From positions 1 through 39,155 of the forward strand of contig JAJZUW010000012.1 of the NCBI GenBank assembly GCA_021845925.1: a stretch of DNA of 39,155 nt, read 5' to 3'. The stretch comes from Pseudomonadota bacterium (lineage in GTDB: Bacteria; Pseudomonadota; Gammaproteobacteria; Burkholderiales; Sulfuriferulaceae). Shown one piece after another: positions 25,253 through 34,071 of this stretch; within the stretch, counting starts at the first letter, position 1, and the number at the start of each line of letters is the position of its first letter. The position numbers and the translations under genes are program-made. The notes under the pieces are model-generated. The model was not told the DNA's origin. It saw only the letters and a list, made by a program, of their open reading frames with translations, and did no database searches.

Positions 25253-26847
25253 ACAACAGCTCAGCGCTTGACGAAGTCATCACCGAGGCTGGTGAAGGCG
25301 CGGCATCCCCTCCGCCACCACACCAGTCGCTGACCGGAAAACCGCTCAACCGGACACTGATCACATTTTCGAGCATGGCGGCGACCATCATGCAGGCGCT
25401 CGACTCGACCATCGCCAATGTCGCATTGCCACGCATGCAGGGCACCCTGTCCGCCACCCAGGACCAGATGAGCTGGGTGCTGACATCGTACATCATTGCT
25501 GCGGCGATCATGATTCCGCTCACCGGCTGGCTGGCCGGCCGCTTTGGTCGCAAAAAGGTGTTTCTGATCTCGATTGTCGGCTTTACCGTCAGCTCGGCTT
25601 TGTGCGGCATCGCCACCAGCCTGCCGGAAATCGTGATTTTCCGGTTGCTGCAAGGCATGTCCGGGGCAGCACTGGTGCCATTGTCACAAGCCCTGCTGTT
25701 CGACATCAATCCGCCAGAAAACCATGGCAAAGCAATGGCCATGTGGGGGGTCGGCGTCACGCTCGGCCCTGTGCTCGGCCCCTTGCTTGGCGGCTGGCTG
25801 ACCGAAAACTACAGCTGGAACTGGGTGTTTTTCATCAATGTACCGATCGGTATCATCGCTTTTCTCGGGCTGTCGGCGTCCATGCCGGAAACCAGACCAC
25901 ATAACCAGCCCTTCGATTTTACCGGCTTCATCAGTCTGTCCCTGTTCATGGGCGCACTGCAACTGTGTCTCGACCGCGGTGAGCTGAAGGACTGGTTCTC
26001 GTCGCCGGAAATCATTCTCGAAGCACTGGTGTCCATGACCGCACTGTATACCTTCCTGGTCCACTCGCTCACGCACAGGCACCCGTTTGTCAGCCTGAAA
26101 CTGTTTGCCGATGCCAATTTCCTGACCGCAAACGTGTTCATCTTTCTGATTGGTGCGGTATTGTTCGCCACACTTGCACTGGTGCCGCCGATGCTGCAGA
26201 ACGACATGAATTATCCGGTGATGATGAGCGGAATTGTCACGGCGCCACGCGGCGCCGGCACCATGCTGAGCATGATGGTGGTCGGCCGCCTGGTCGGCCG
26301 TTATGACCCTCGACTGATCATCGCCACCGGGCTTGGCCTGATGGCATTTTCCCTCTGGCAAATGATGGGTTTCAACCTGCTGATGGACCAGAATCTGATC
26401 GTGATTTCGGGCATTCTGCAAGGATTCGGCATCGGTCTGGCCTATGTCCCGGTTTCGACGGTCGCCTTTGCCACGCTTGACCCGGCACTGCGCAACGAAG
26501 GCACAGCCTTCTTCAATCTGCAGCGCAACATCGGCAGCGCGATCGGTATCTCCATTGTCCAGACATTGCTGACCCGCAATACCCAGTTCATGCATGAACG
26601 CCTCGGTGAGCACATCACTCCCTGGCATACCGGCATTCCATTGTATGGCAGCGTTTTCACCGACCCTGACCGTGCCACTGACCTGCTGAGTCTGAACCAG
26701 TCCATTACCGGCCAGGCCAGCATGATTGCCTATCTGGACGACTACAAGCTCATGCTCTGGCTGACTTTGGTCCTGATTCCCCTGCTGGTGATCATCAAAC
26801 CGCCTGTCCGGCGAGCCGGCCCACCCGAACCTGCTGTCATGGAATGA
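25240..26847 (+). CDS. EmrB-type MFS multidrug efflux pump (DHA2, 14 helices)
   Basis: A 535-residue proton antiporter of the DHA2 family. The first helix carries LDSTIANVALPRMQGTL. Motif A is LAGRFGRKKVF, and the antiporter motif C GVTLGPVLGPLLGGWLTENY is followed by WNWVFFINVPIG. About 14 helices are visible. With the adaptor before it and the outer-membrane lipoprotein after it, it forms a complete tripartite system that expels drugs or toxic compounds straight to the outside. Substrates cannot be read from sequence. The ATG lies inside the end of the adaptor gene, and the stop overlaps the next start (ATGA). Confidence 0.95.
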   Translation: MAEIDNSSALDEVITEAGEGAASPPPPHQSLTGKPLNRTLITFSSMAATIMQALDSTIANVALPRMQGTLSATQDQMSWVLTSYIIAAAIMIPLTGWLAGRFGRKKVFLISIVGFTVSSALCGIATSLPEIVIFRLLQGMSGAALVPLSQALLFDINPPENHGKAMAMWGVGVTLGPVLGPLLGGWLTENYSWNWVFFINVPIGIIAFLGLSASMPETRPHNQPFDFTGFISLSLFMGALQLCLDRGELKDWFSSPEIILEALVSMTALYTFLVHSLTHRHPFVSLKLFADANFLTANVFIFLIGAVLFATLALVPPMLQNDMNYPVMMSGIVTAPRGAGTMLSMMVVGRLVGRYDPRLIIATGLGLMAFSLWQMMGFNLLMDQNLIVISGILQGFGIGLAYVPVSTVAFATLDPALRNEGTAFFNLQRNIGSAIGISIVQTLLTRNTQFMHERLGEHITPWHTGIPLYGSVFTDPDRATDLLSLNQSITGQASMIAYLDDYKLMLWLTLVLIPLLVIIKPPVRRAGPPEPAVME

Positions 26848-28268
26848 GCATGTCGCATATCCGCTTTTACCGACTGATTTCCCTGCTGTCCATGTGCCTT
26901 GCCGGCTGTACACTGCCAGCCACTATTCCGGGCAATGCCCCGCAACCAGACCACTGGCTGCCGGCGGATGAAACACCAGCACGTGCAAGCACCAGCAACA
27001 CCCTGATGCCGACCCAATGGTGGCAAGGCTTTGCCTCTGCGCAACTGGATACCCTGATGGATCGCGCACTGCAACATAACCGTGATCTGGAAACCGCACG
27101 CGCTTCGCTGGCCGAAGCGCATCAGGTATGGCTGGCCAGCGCCGACAGCCAGTGGCCGCAGACAGACCTGCAGGCAGATGCCGGAAGACAGAAATATGGC
27201 CAGGCTCTGTTCGGGCCGGTGAATTTTGTCATTCCACCTTTCAGTTATGTCGAAGCCGGACCTGCCATCAGCTGGACGGCAGACCTGTCCGGCCGTCGAC
27301 GGGCCAGCGAAGCGCGCGCCCGCGCGCTGGCCGCTCATGAACAACATCGCCTCGATGCGACCTGGCTCATGATCAGCCAGCAGATTGCCATGCTCAGTTT
27401 TGACCTGGCCGAAGCGAAGGACGAACAAGATCTGCAACAACAGGTGACGGACATTGACCGGCGTCTGCAGGATCTGGTCAGGGAATCGCGGCGCGCAGGC
27501 TCAGCCACCCTGCCCGATGAAACGTCTGCTGCCGCGCGTCTGGACGCGGATCAGGCAGCCCTGCCGGAACTCGCACAACGCATCAGCCGCGACCGCCACG
27601 CACTGGCTGTGCTGCTGGGCAGCACACCGGACCAGCAACAACTGCCTTCGTTCCATCTGGCGGATTTCAGCCTGCCGGACTCGCCCGTCAACCTGCCTTC
27701 CGCACTCGCTCACCAGCGTCCGGACATACTTGCTGCCGAAGCCAGCCTGCAGGCGGCAGGTGCCGCCTGGGGCTATGCCAGCGCCAGCCATTACCCCGAC
27801 ATCACGCTCAGTGCCCAATGGCTGCAGGAGGCACTGACGCCGGCTGGCCTGTTCCACGCTGCCAATGCTGCCTGGGCACTGGGCGCCGGAATTGATCTTC
27901 CTCTTGCCGACGGCGGTCAGCGCGATGCACAGACCGAAGCGGCCCGTCAGGCCATGCTGGCCGCCCGGTCACAGTACCAGCAGATCGTGCTGGATGCCTT
28001 CAGGCAGGTCGCCGACCAGCTGACAGCACTGGATCATGATCACCAGCTGGCAGAAGTCCGCCACCGGAGTCTGCTCGCATCGCAGGAACAGCTGGATACC
28101 GATCGCTTCCGTCTGCAAACCGGCGACGCAGGCCTGTTGCCGGAACTGATGGCTCAGCGCGCTTTGCTCGAAGCCCGCATGAACGAACTGCGGGCACGGC
28201 TGGACGGACTGCGCGACAGCGCCGGGCTGCTGGTCAGCCTTGGCGGATCACGTCTTCCGTCTCGCTGA
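26844..28268 (+). CDS. NodT/OprM-type outer-membrane efflux lipoprotein
   Basis: A 474-residue outer-membrane factor of the RND/NodT lipoprotein class. The signal peptide ends in the lipobox LAGC, so the mature protein is acylated at that cysteine (about residue 22). The early motif TQWWQGFASAQLDTLMDRAL is typical, followed by two repeated halves of long helices and strands such as ALQHNRDLETARASLAEA and QRPDILAAEASLQAAGAAWG. It trimerises to a channel-tunnel. The start overlaps the pump gene as ATGA; an ATG two codons later is also possible. Its last 21 bases overlap the end of the convergent P-type ATPase gene. Confidence 0.94.
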   Translation: MSMSHIRFYRLISLLSMCLAGCTLPATIPGNAPQPDHWLPADETPARASTSNTLMPTQWWQGFASAQLDTLMDRALQHNRDLETARASLAEAHQVWLASADSQWPQTDLQADAGRQKYGQALFGPVNFVIPPFSYVEAGPAISWTADLSGRRRASEARARALAAHEQHRLDATWLMISQQIAMLSFDLAEAKDEQDLQQQVTDIDRRLQDLVRESRRAGSATLPDETSAAARLDADQAALPELAQRISRDRHALAVLLGSTPDQQQLPSFHLADFSLPDSPVNLPSALAHQRPDILAAEASLQAAGAAWGYASASHYPDITLSAQWLQEALTPAGLFHAANAAWALGAGIDLPLADGGQRDAQTEAARQAMLAARSQYQQIVLDAFRQVADQLTALDHDHQLAEVRHRSLLASQEQLDTDRFRLQTGDAGLLPELMAQRALLEARMNELRARLDGLRDSAGLLVSLGGSRLPSR

Positions 28269-30593
28269 CAGTCTGCGCAACACACTGACCTTGACCTGAT
28301 CAACCAGCAGCAGATAGATCACGACCACGACCAGCAGCATAGCCAGCCAGGCGAGAGGCACCGCAGTCATCAGGAGGCCCTGCGAGGCCAGCAGACAGAC
28401 CAGCAGAATATCCAGCACCGAAGCCAGAATCAGCCAGCCGCCCGGCCGCGAACGCCAGAAGTGGTCACGCTCGCGTACCAGATAGACATTCCCTTGACCG
28501 GTAAACACCAGCATCGCAAAAATCAGGGTTTGCAAACGGGCAAGCGGCACATGGAACACATCGCGTCCCAGCAGGAACACGCTGAATGACAGCACCAGCA
28601 CCATCGCGGCGAGCGCACCTGCTCCGGCCAGCAACCGGGGCACATTCCAGTGCTGCGGACGGGCAGGCGCCGTGACCCGGTCGGATGCAATGGACATGGT
28701 GACAAAATCATTGGTAAACAGCAGCAGCACCACCAGTCGCGGGGTAACGACAAACGTACCGGTCAGCATGAAACCGAAACTGAGAAAGATCGCAATTTCA
28801 ATGGTCTTCATGATCTTGTTCAAAATGTATGTAACCATGCGCTGATAAATCCGCCGGCTGGTTTCCACGGCAGCCAGCACATCCACCAGCCCGGGTCGCG
28901 TCAGCACCAGGCTGGCGGCCGCCTTGGCAACATCCGTGGCACTGGAAACCGCTATGCCGACTTCGGCCAGCTTGAGTGCTGGCGCGTCATTCACGCCATC
29001 GCCACTCATGCCGACAACCGCACCGGACCGCTGCAAGGCTTGCACCAGACGAAACTTGTCTTCCGGCAATACCCGGGCGAACACATCGTATCCGGATGCA
29101 TCGCCAGCCAGTGCCTGGGGCAACTGTTCTGGCGGACATACCCGGTTTCCGATGCCAACCTGGCCGGCAACCGCCCGCGACGTGGCCGCACCGTCTCCGG
29201 AAACCATCATCACGCGCACCCCGAATTCCCGCAGACTGGCGACCAGTCTTGCCGAATCCTCGCGTGGCGGGTCCTGCAAGGCAAGCAAGCCGGCCAGACG
29301 CAATGCCTGGCCCGGCTCGGCAACAGCCACCGCCAGCACACGTGCGCCATCGGCACCTTGGGATTCCACTTCGGCAGCCAGTTCCGCCGGCTCGGCCAGC
29401 ATGTGCATGATCGTGGCAGGCGCGCCTTTCATGACCCGCATCGCGCCTTCCGGCAACAGATAGTCAGCTTCCGATCGCTTAGTGGCCGGATCAAACGGCA
29501 CGAAACGCGTTCGCTGTGGCATGTTGTCCAGTGCCTGGCGATCACGAGCCACAGCCAGAATGGCCAGATCAATCGGGTCCTGCGTTGCTTCATCGCTGGC
29601 CATGGCGGCCAGACGCAACAGCGCTGCTTCATCCGATTTTGCAGCAGGCCGAAGACGCGTCAGCGTCAGGTGATTCATGGTCAGTGTTCCGGTCTTGTCG
29701 CTGGCCAGAACGTCCATCGAAGCAGCTTCTTCAATCGCGGACAACCGGGTTACCAGCACGCCGTTTCTGGCCAGTTCCAGCGCACCAAGCGCCGTAGCCA
29801 GCGTATAGGTGGCCGGCAAGGCAACCGGAACCGATGCGACAAGGAGCATCAGGGCGAACGGCAGAATGTCGGTTAGCGGCATGCCGGTCAGCCAGGCATA
29901 GGCCAGCATGCAGACGGCCAGCGCAATATCGACCACCACCAGATATCGAACAATGGTAAAAATCAGGGTTTCGAGATGACTCGCCGTTCGTGCGCCACGC
30001 ACCAGCTCGGCCGTTTTGCCAAATCCGGTTGCAGTACCGGTTGCCACAACGTCACCGGAAGCTTCGCCACGCTGGACAACCGAACCAGCACGTGCGGTGC
30101 TTCCTGCGCCGGCTTCAACCGGCAGCGATTCGCCGGTCAGGACAGACTGGTCAATCTGCAGGTTGCCGTCAGTCAGCAGTATGTCTGCCGGCACCATGTC
30201 GCCCATGCGCAGGTGCACGCGATCACCGGGCACCAGTTCCCGCGATGGCAACAACTGCCAGTGCCCGTCGCGTCGCACGCGAACCTTGATTTCAAGCCGT
30301 TGCCGCAACAGTGCCAGCGCGCGACTGGCACGCCCTTCCTGCACGAAACCAAGCAGAGCATTGAACACCAGCAACACACCAATGATGATGGCTTCATCCT
30401 GTTTGCCCATCACCACCTGCAACGCCATGGTCGCTTCCAGCATCCAGGGCACTGGCGCCCAGAATTTCTTCAGCAGCAACCAGACGGCTGGTGGCCGCTT
30501 TTCCACCACTTCGTTGTAGCCAGAACGAACCCGCCGGCGCGACACTTCCTCGCTGTCAAGACCACCCGAATCCCGCGCGGTTTCCGCAGACAT
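28248..30593 (-). CDS. P3A-type proton-pumping P-type ATPase
   Basis: About 781 residues, resembling plasma-membrane H+-ATPases of plants and fungi and their bacterial relatives. The order is an N-terminal cation-ATPase domain, two helices (WMLEATMALQVVMG, AIIIGVLLVFNALLGF), an actuator domain with LTGESLP, the phosphorylated aspartate D299 in DKTGTLTMN, and a hinge with GDGVNDAPALKLAEVGIA. Six C-terminal helices follow. The M6 region FTNDFVTMSIASDRV keeps the asparagine-aspartate pair expected of proton pumps. There is no N-terminal heavy-metal domain. The ATG at 30593, five bases after GGAGAG, is preferred over one at 30614. It could aid cytoplasmic pH control; the proton specificity is inferred from family. 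Confidence 0.9.
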   Translation of the reverse strand: MSAETARDSGGLDSEEVSRRRVRSGYNEVVEKRPPAVWLLLKKFWAPVPWMLEATMALQVVMGKQDEAIIIGVLLVFNALLGFVQEGRASRALALLRQRLEIKVRVRRDGHWQLLPSRELVPGDRVHLRMGDMVPADILLTDGNLQIDQSVLTGESLPVEAGAGSTARAGSVVQRGEASGDVVATGTATGFGKTAELVRGARTASHLETLIFTIVRYLVVVDIALAVCMLAYAWLTGMPLTDILPFALMLLVASVPVALPATYTLATALGALELARNGVLVTRLSAIEEAASMDVLASDKTGTLTMNHLTLTRLRPAAKSDEAALLRLAAMASDEATQDPIDLAILAVARDRQALDNMPQRTRFVPFDPATKRSEADYLLPEGAMRVMKGAPATIMHMLAEPAELAAEVESQGADGARVLAVAVAEPGQALRLAGLLALQDPPREDSARLVASLREFGVRVMMVSGDGAATSRAVAGQVGIGNRVCPPEQLPQALAGDASGYDVFARVLPEDKFRLVQALQRSGAVVGMSGDGVNDAPALKLAEVGIAVSSATDVAKAAASLVLTRPGLVDVLAAVETSRRIYQRMVTYILNKIMKTIEIAIFLSFGFMLTGTFVVTPRLVVLLLFTNDFVTMSIASDRVTAPARPQHWNVPRLLAGAGALAAMVLVLSFSVFLLGRDVFHVPLARLQTLIFAMLVFTGQGNVYLVRERDHFWRSRPGGWLILASVLDILLVCLLASQGLLMTAVPLAWLAMLLVVVVIYLLLVDQVKVSVLRRLSARRKT

Positions 30594-30821
30594 GGCACTC
30601 TCCGTTTGACGCAATGCTGTCCATTATCACCCGACAGGCTGTCAGCAGCTTGAAAACCCAATCACCCTTTCCTTGACAATGGTTTAAAAAATGATAACAC
30701 TTGGCAACAGGCAGTATGACAACGATTCGAATGCCAGCCCGGTTCCGGCTGGCGCAAGCGGTCCCTTTCAAAACACAATTCACCAGCGCGACCGTTCCTG
30801 GTCCGACTGCGGGGAGACGCC

Positions 30822-32435
30822 ATGAAAATTGCCCAAAAACTGCCTCTGGTTCTGGCCCTGTGTGTGCTGCTGTCAATAGGCAGCGGACTGTATGGCATTT
30901 TCAGGCTGGCCGATCTGGCCAGACAATATGACGATATCATCCGCGTGGACTATGGCAACGAAATCATCGTTGACCGCATGCTGCTGGATTTCAAGATCCA
31001 GGTCCAGAACTGGAAAGACACCTTGCTGCGCGGGAAGAATCCCGCCGCTTTCGATAAATACTGGAATGCCTTCCTGAACAAGGAAGCAGACGTGCGCAAG
31101 GATGCAAGCGAACTGCAGGCCAACCTGCCGCCAGACAGCGAAGCCGCCGGACTGGTCAGCCAGTTTGTCGAGAATCATGTCACCATGGGCAACAACTATC
31201 GTCGAGGCCTGTCCCTGTTCAAAGCTGCGAATTTTGATCCGACCGCCGGGGATCGCAGCGTTGCCGGAATGGACCGCCCACCCACCAGAACCCTGCAGGC
31301 GGCCGGCAAGGCCATTCTGGCAACCACGCGTGCGCATCTTGAACAGATCCGCCAGCATCGCCAGTCGGTGGTGGCCTGGAGTCTGGCGCTCATGGCGCTG
31401 GTCGCCCTGCTGACCATCGTGCTGGCCTGGTGGCTGATTCGTGAAATCACCGGCCCTCTGCACCAGGCTGTTCAGATTGCCAGCCGGGTTGCAGATGGCA
31501 ACTTGAACACATTGCCGCAAGTGACCCGTGAGGATGAATTTGGCGAACTGTTGAACGCACTCGCAACCATGACCGGACACCTGGCCACAGTCGTCAGTCA
31601 GGTGCGTCAGGGTACCCATACCGTTGCGACAGCAACCGGAGAAATCAGCACAGGCAATCTGGATCTGTCCAATCGCACGGAAAAGCAGGCCGGCTCACTG
31701 GAAGAAGCTGCATCCGCCCTGGAAGCGATGACTTCGACCATCCGCCAGAGTTCGGACCATGCACATGAAGCCAGCGACCGGGCCAGACAGGCCACCGAAG
31801 TTGCCGAACGGGGAGGCGCAATGGTTGGCGATGTGGTGAACACCATGGTCTCCATCAACAATGCATCGCGCAAGATTGCCGACATCATCGGCGTGATTGA
31901 CAGCATTGCCTTCCAGACCAACATTCTGGCCCTGAATGCTGCTGTGGAAGCAGCCCGTGCCGGCGAACAGGGGCGCGGTTTCGCGGTGGTGGCCAGTGAA
32001 GTCCGCAATCTGGCGCAACGCAGTGCCAAAGCTGCCAAGGAAATCAAGGCTCTGATTGACGATTCGGTCAGCCAGGTTGAACTGGGCAACCACCAGGCAG
32101 GCCTGGCGGGTGATACCATGACCGAGATTGTTCACAGCATCCAGCAGGTGTCCAGCATCATCGATGACATCAGCCAGACCAGTCGCGAACAGAGCCGTGG
32201 CATGCAGGAAATCAATCAGGCCATCACCATCATCGACGAAAACACACAACAGAATGCCGCACTGGTCGAGCAGGCAGCAGCTGCAGCCAGATCGTTGCAG
32301 GATCAGGCCGTTACCCTGGAAAACCTGGTCGATGCCTTTGTTCTGGATGATGCGACAAGCCATCCGACAACAGCCAAGTCACCCATTACTGGCATGCATG
32401 CACCTCTGGCACGTCAGCTGCCTTCACGCGCCTGA
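30822..32435 (+). CDS. Methyl-accepting chemotaxis protein
   Basis: A 537-residue chemoreceptor. A membrane helix at about 8-28 is followed by a periplasmic helical ligand domain of about 150 residues, a second helix (about 188-208, SLALMALVALLTIVLAWWLI) and a HAMP domain starting at REITGPLHQAVQIA. The signalling hairpin has the conserved tip IGVIDSIAFQTNILALNAAVEAARAGEQGRGFAVVASEVRNLA, given here only to mark the family, at about residues 345-390. It gathers in arrays with CheA and CheW to steer the flagella. The C-terminus lacks the NWETF-type pentapeptide that tethers CheR/CheB. GGGGAG lies before the ATG. The ligand domain is a four-helix-bundle kind, ligand unknown. Confidence 0.93.
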   Translation: MKIAQKLPLVLALCVLLSIGSGLYGIFRLADLARQYDDIIRVDYGNEIIVDRMLLDFKIQVQNWKDTLLRGKNPAAFDKYWNAFLNKEADVRKDASELQANLPPDSEAAGLVSQFVENHVTMGNNYRRGLSLFKAANFDPTAGDRSVAGMDRPPTRTLQAAGKAILATTRAHLEQIRQHRQSVVAWSLALMALVALLTIVLAWWLIREITGPLHQAVQIASRVADGNLNTLPQVTREDEFGELLNALATMTGHLATVVSQVRQGTHTVATATGEISTGNLDLSNRTEKQAGSLEEAASALEAMTSTIRQSSDHAHEASDRARQATEVAERGGAMVGDVVNTMVSINNASRKIADIIGVIDSIAFQTNILALNAAVEAARAGEQGRGFAVVASEVRNLAQRSAKAAKEIKALIDDSVSQVELGNHQAGLAGDTMTEIVHSIQQVSSIIDDISQTSREQSRGMQEINQAITIIDENTQQNAALVEQAAAAARSLQDQAVTLENLVDAFVLDDATSHPTTAKSPITGMHAPLARQLPSRA

Positions 32436-32463
32436 CAGGCTACATCTCCTGGCCGGTGCTGGC

Positions 32464-33120
32464 TCATGAACGGCGAGTATGCGCTTGCCACTCGGCAACG
32501 CCATCGGTCAACTGGTCGGCTCTGTAGCCATGCTGGCGCAACAGGTCTACAGCATCGCGTGCCATCAGGCAATAAGGGCCGCGACAATACGCGACGACAG
32601 GCATTTCGCGGGGGATTTCATCCAGACGGCCGGCCAGTTCATCCAGCGGCATGGAACGCGCAAATGGCAGATGTGCGTGCCTGTATTCATCCACCGGACG
32701 GACATCGATGACGGTGACTTCGCCCGCCCTTGCCCGTCGCATCAGTCCGTCACGGTTACTGGGTTCGAGCATTTCCGGTTCGGCAGTCATGCGCTTGAGC
32801 GCCTCGCGCAACCCGGTCAACTGCTGTTCGGCCAGCGAGTGCAGCATGACCCAGAAATCGGCCACGCGGGGATCTGCCAGCCGGTAGAAAATCTGCTTGC
32901 CTTCACGTCGGGTTTCTACCAGATGCGCCCGGCGCAATTCGCGCAGATGCGCACTGGCGAGTTTCATGCTGATGGCTACTTCACTGGCCAGGCGATCGAC
33001 TGATTTTTCTCCCTGACACAGCACCTCAATCAGCTCAAGCCGCTTCGGACTGGATACCGCCTTGCCGATCCTTGACACGTGATCATACAGCATATCCTTG
33101 ATTTCGCGAGAATTTTCCAT
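32464..33120 (-). CDS. ArsR-family regulator fused to a rhodanese domain
   Basis: A 218-residue fusion. Residues 1-100 form an ArsR winged helix (SPKRLELIEVLCQGEKSV, then ISMKLASAHLRELRRAHLV and the wing RREGKQIFYRL). Residues 120-218 form a rhodanese domain (VIDVRPVDEYRHAHLPFARS, active loop YCRGPYCLMARDA). Only three cysteines occur: C35 in the regulator, and C179 and C184 in the rhodanese loop. In BigR/SqrR two regulator cysteines form a tetrasulfide on sensing persulfide; the second is missing here. The start at 33120 is preferred over 33141, which lies at the predicted transcription start. It is divergent from a persulfide dioxygenase-like gene, its likely target. Confidence 0.92.
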   Translation of the reverse strand: MENSREIKDMLYDHVSRIGKAVSSPKRLELIEVLCQGEKSVDRLASEVAISMKLASAHLRELRRAHLVETRREGKQIFYRLADPRVADFWVMLHSLAEQQLTGLREALKRMTAEPEMLEPSNRDGLMRRARAGEVTVIDVRPVDEYRHAHLPFARSMPLDELAGRLDEIPREMPVVAYCRGPYCLMARDAVDLLRQHGYRADQLTDGVAEWQAHTRRS

Positions 33121-33148
33121 CTTTACACTGTTACCTTCCATGGTCCGG

Positions 33149-33179
33149 ACAATCTATACAGGCCCCATTGCCTTGTCAA
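33149..33179 (-). promoter_or_regulatory. Promoter of the ArsR-rhodanese gene, with motif ACAATCTA over the -10
   Basis: On the minus strand TTGACA (33179-33174), a 17-base spacer and TAGATT (33156-33151) make a good sigma-70 promoter. The 8-mer ACAATCTA (plus-strand 33149-33156) covers the -10 box. The same 8-mer recurs in the divergent promoter region, which suggests autoregulation by the ArsR protein. Confidence 0.7.
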
Positions 33180-33230
33180 CCAGAGCGCCCGCTGGCACAC
33201 GCCAATCCGGTTCCCGGGCGAAATCCATCC

Positions 33231-33259
33231 TTGACAAAACCAGCAGTATTGCCTAGTCT
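33231..33259 (+). promoter_or_regulatory. Promoter of the persulfide dioxygenase-MFS operon
   Basis: A perfect TTGACA (33231-33236), a 17-base spacer and TAGTCT (33254-33259) lie about 50 bases before the ATG at 33309. The -10 is weak (3/6), so firing is likely to depend on conditions or to be easily repressed. Confidence 0.6.
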
Positions 33260-33264
33260 TGCCT

Positions 33265-33293
33265 TAACAATCTAACAATCTTTAGATCATTGT
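33265..33293. promoter_or_regulatory. Candidate operator: tandem TAACAATC plus partial palindrome
   Basis: TAACAATC occurs twice in direct tandem (33265-33272 and 33273-33280), creating ACAATCTA at 33267-33274. An imperfect palindrome ACAAT...ATTGT spans 33275-33293. The block sits on the expected transcription start of the plus-strand operon, where a bound repressor would block polymerase. The match with the divergent promoter makes the ArsR-rhodanese protein the likely binder. Confidence 0.55.
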
Positions 33294-33308
33294 CAATCAG
33301 GAGCAACC

Positions 33309-34064
33309 ATGTTTTTCAGACAACATGCAGGTGAAGCCGCTTCGCTGTCCTATTTCCTGGGTTGTGGCGGCAAAGGCAAAGCCATGGCGGTCGATGTCGT
33401 TGCCGGCGATGAAGCCTGGTTTCTCAGTGAAGCCGAAAAACAGGGTGTCAGCATCGAGTATGTCGTCGATACCCACATTCATGCCGATCACTATTCGGGG
33501 GGACGCAAGCTGGCAGAAATGTCTGGCGCCCGTTATGCCCTGCATGAATCAGCCCGCAACTCGGTTGCGTTCGACTTTTATCCGTTGCATGACGGACAGG
33601 TGCTGGAACTGGGCAACGTCAGCGTGACCATCCTGCACACGCCCGGACACACGCCCGAAAGCGTCTGTCTGCTGGTCAGTGACAACCGACGCGGCCCGGA
33701 ACCCTGGTTTGTTCTGACCGGAGACACGTTGTTTGTCGGTGCCGTCGGCAGACCGGACCTGCTTGGGCGCGAATCCGAAATGGCCGGTCAACTGTATGAC
33801 AGCCTGCATGACAAACTGCTTGCCCTGGCTCCCGAAACCGAAATCTATCCTGGCCATCAGGCAGGCAGCGTCTGTGGCGCCGGTCTGTCAGGAAAACCCT
33901 CGTCCACCATCGGGTTCGAATTGCGTCGCAATGCAGGTCTTGCCATGAATCGCCAGGCATTTGTCGAATGGCTGACTCGGGAAATACCGCCCCGTCCGGC
34001 AGACATGGACCGTATCGTCGCGGCCAATGTTGCCAGCACATTGCCGGAGCATCCATTTGCGTAA
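33309..34064 (+). CDS. ETHE1-like persulfide dioxygenase (MBL-fold)
   Basis: A 251-residue metallo-beta-lactamase-fold protein. It has THIHADHYSGG with H56, H58, D60 and H61, then HTPGHTPES with H114, D139 in TGDTLFVGAVGRPDL, and YPGHQAGSVCGAGLSGKPSS with H183. The GRPDL and PGH motifs and the expected iron ligands (H56, H114, D139) are those of ETHE1/Blh persulfide dioxygenases, which oxidise glutathione persulfide to sulfite. Unlike BigR-operon Blh enzymes it has no attached rhodanese domain; that activity may sit in the divergent regulator. An AGGAG site precedes the ATG. It is followed at once by an MFS transporter. Confidence 0.9.
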   Translation: MFFRQHAGEAASLSYFLGCGGKGKAMAVDVVAGDEAWFLSEAEKQGVSIEYVVDTHIHADHYSGGRKLAEMSGARYALHESARNSVAFDFYPLHDGQVLELGNVSVTILHTPGHTPESVCLLVSDNRRGPEPWFVLTGDTLFVGAVGRPDLLGRESEMAGQLYDSLHDKLLALAPETEIYPGHQAGSVCGAGLSGKPSSTIGFELRRNAGLAMNRQAFVEWLTREIPPRPADMDRIVAANVASTLPEHPFA

Positions 34065-34071
34065 CGACACC

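Noticed and set aside
25684-26913. A 409-codon minus-strand frame across the MFS pump
   Set aside because: Antisense shadow of the EmrB-type gene, low-complexity His/Gln text and no start signal.
30673-30699. TTGACA at 30673 as promoter of the chemoreceptor gene
   Set aside because: No acceptable -10 at 16-18 bases, and no sigma-28 consensus is present either.
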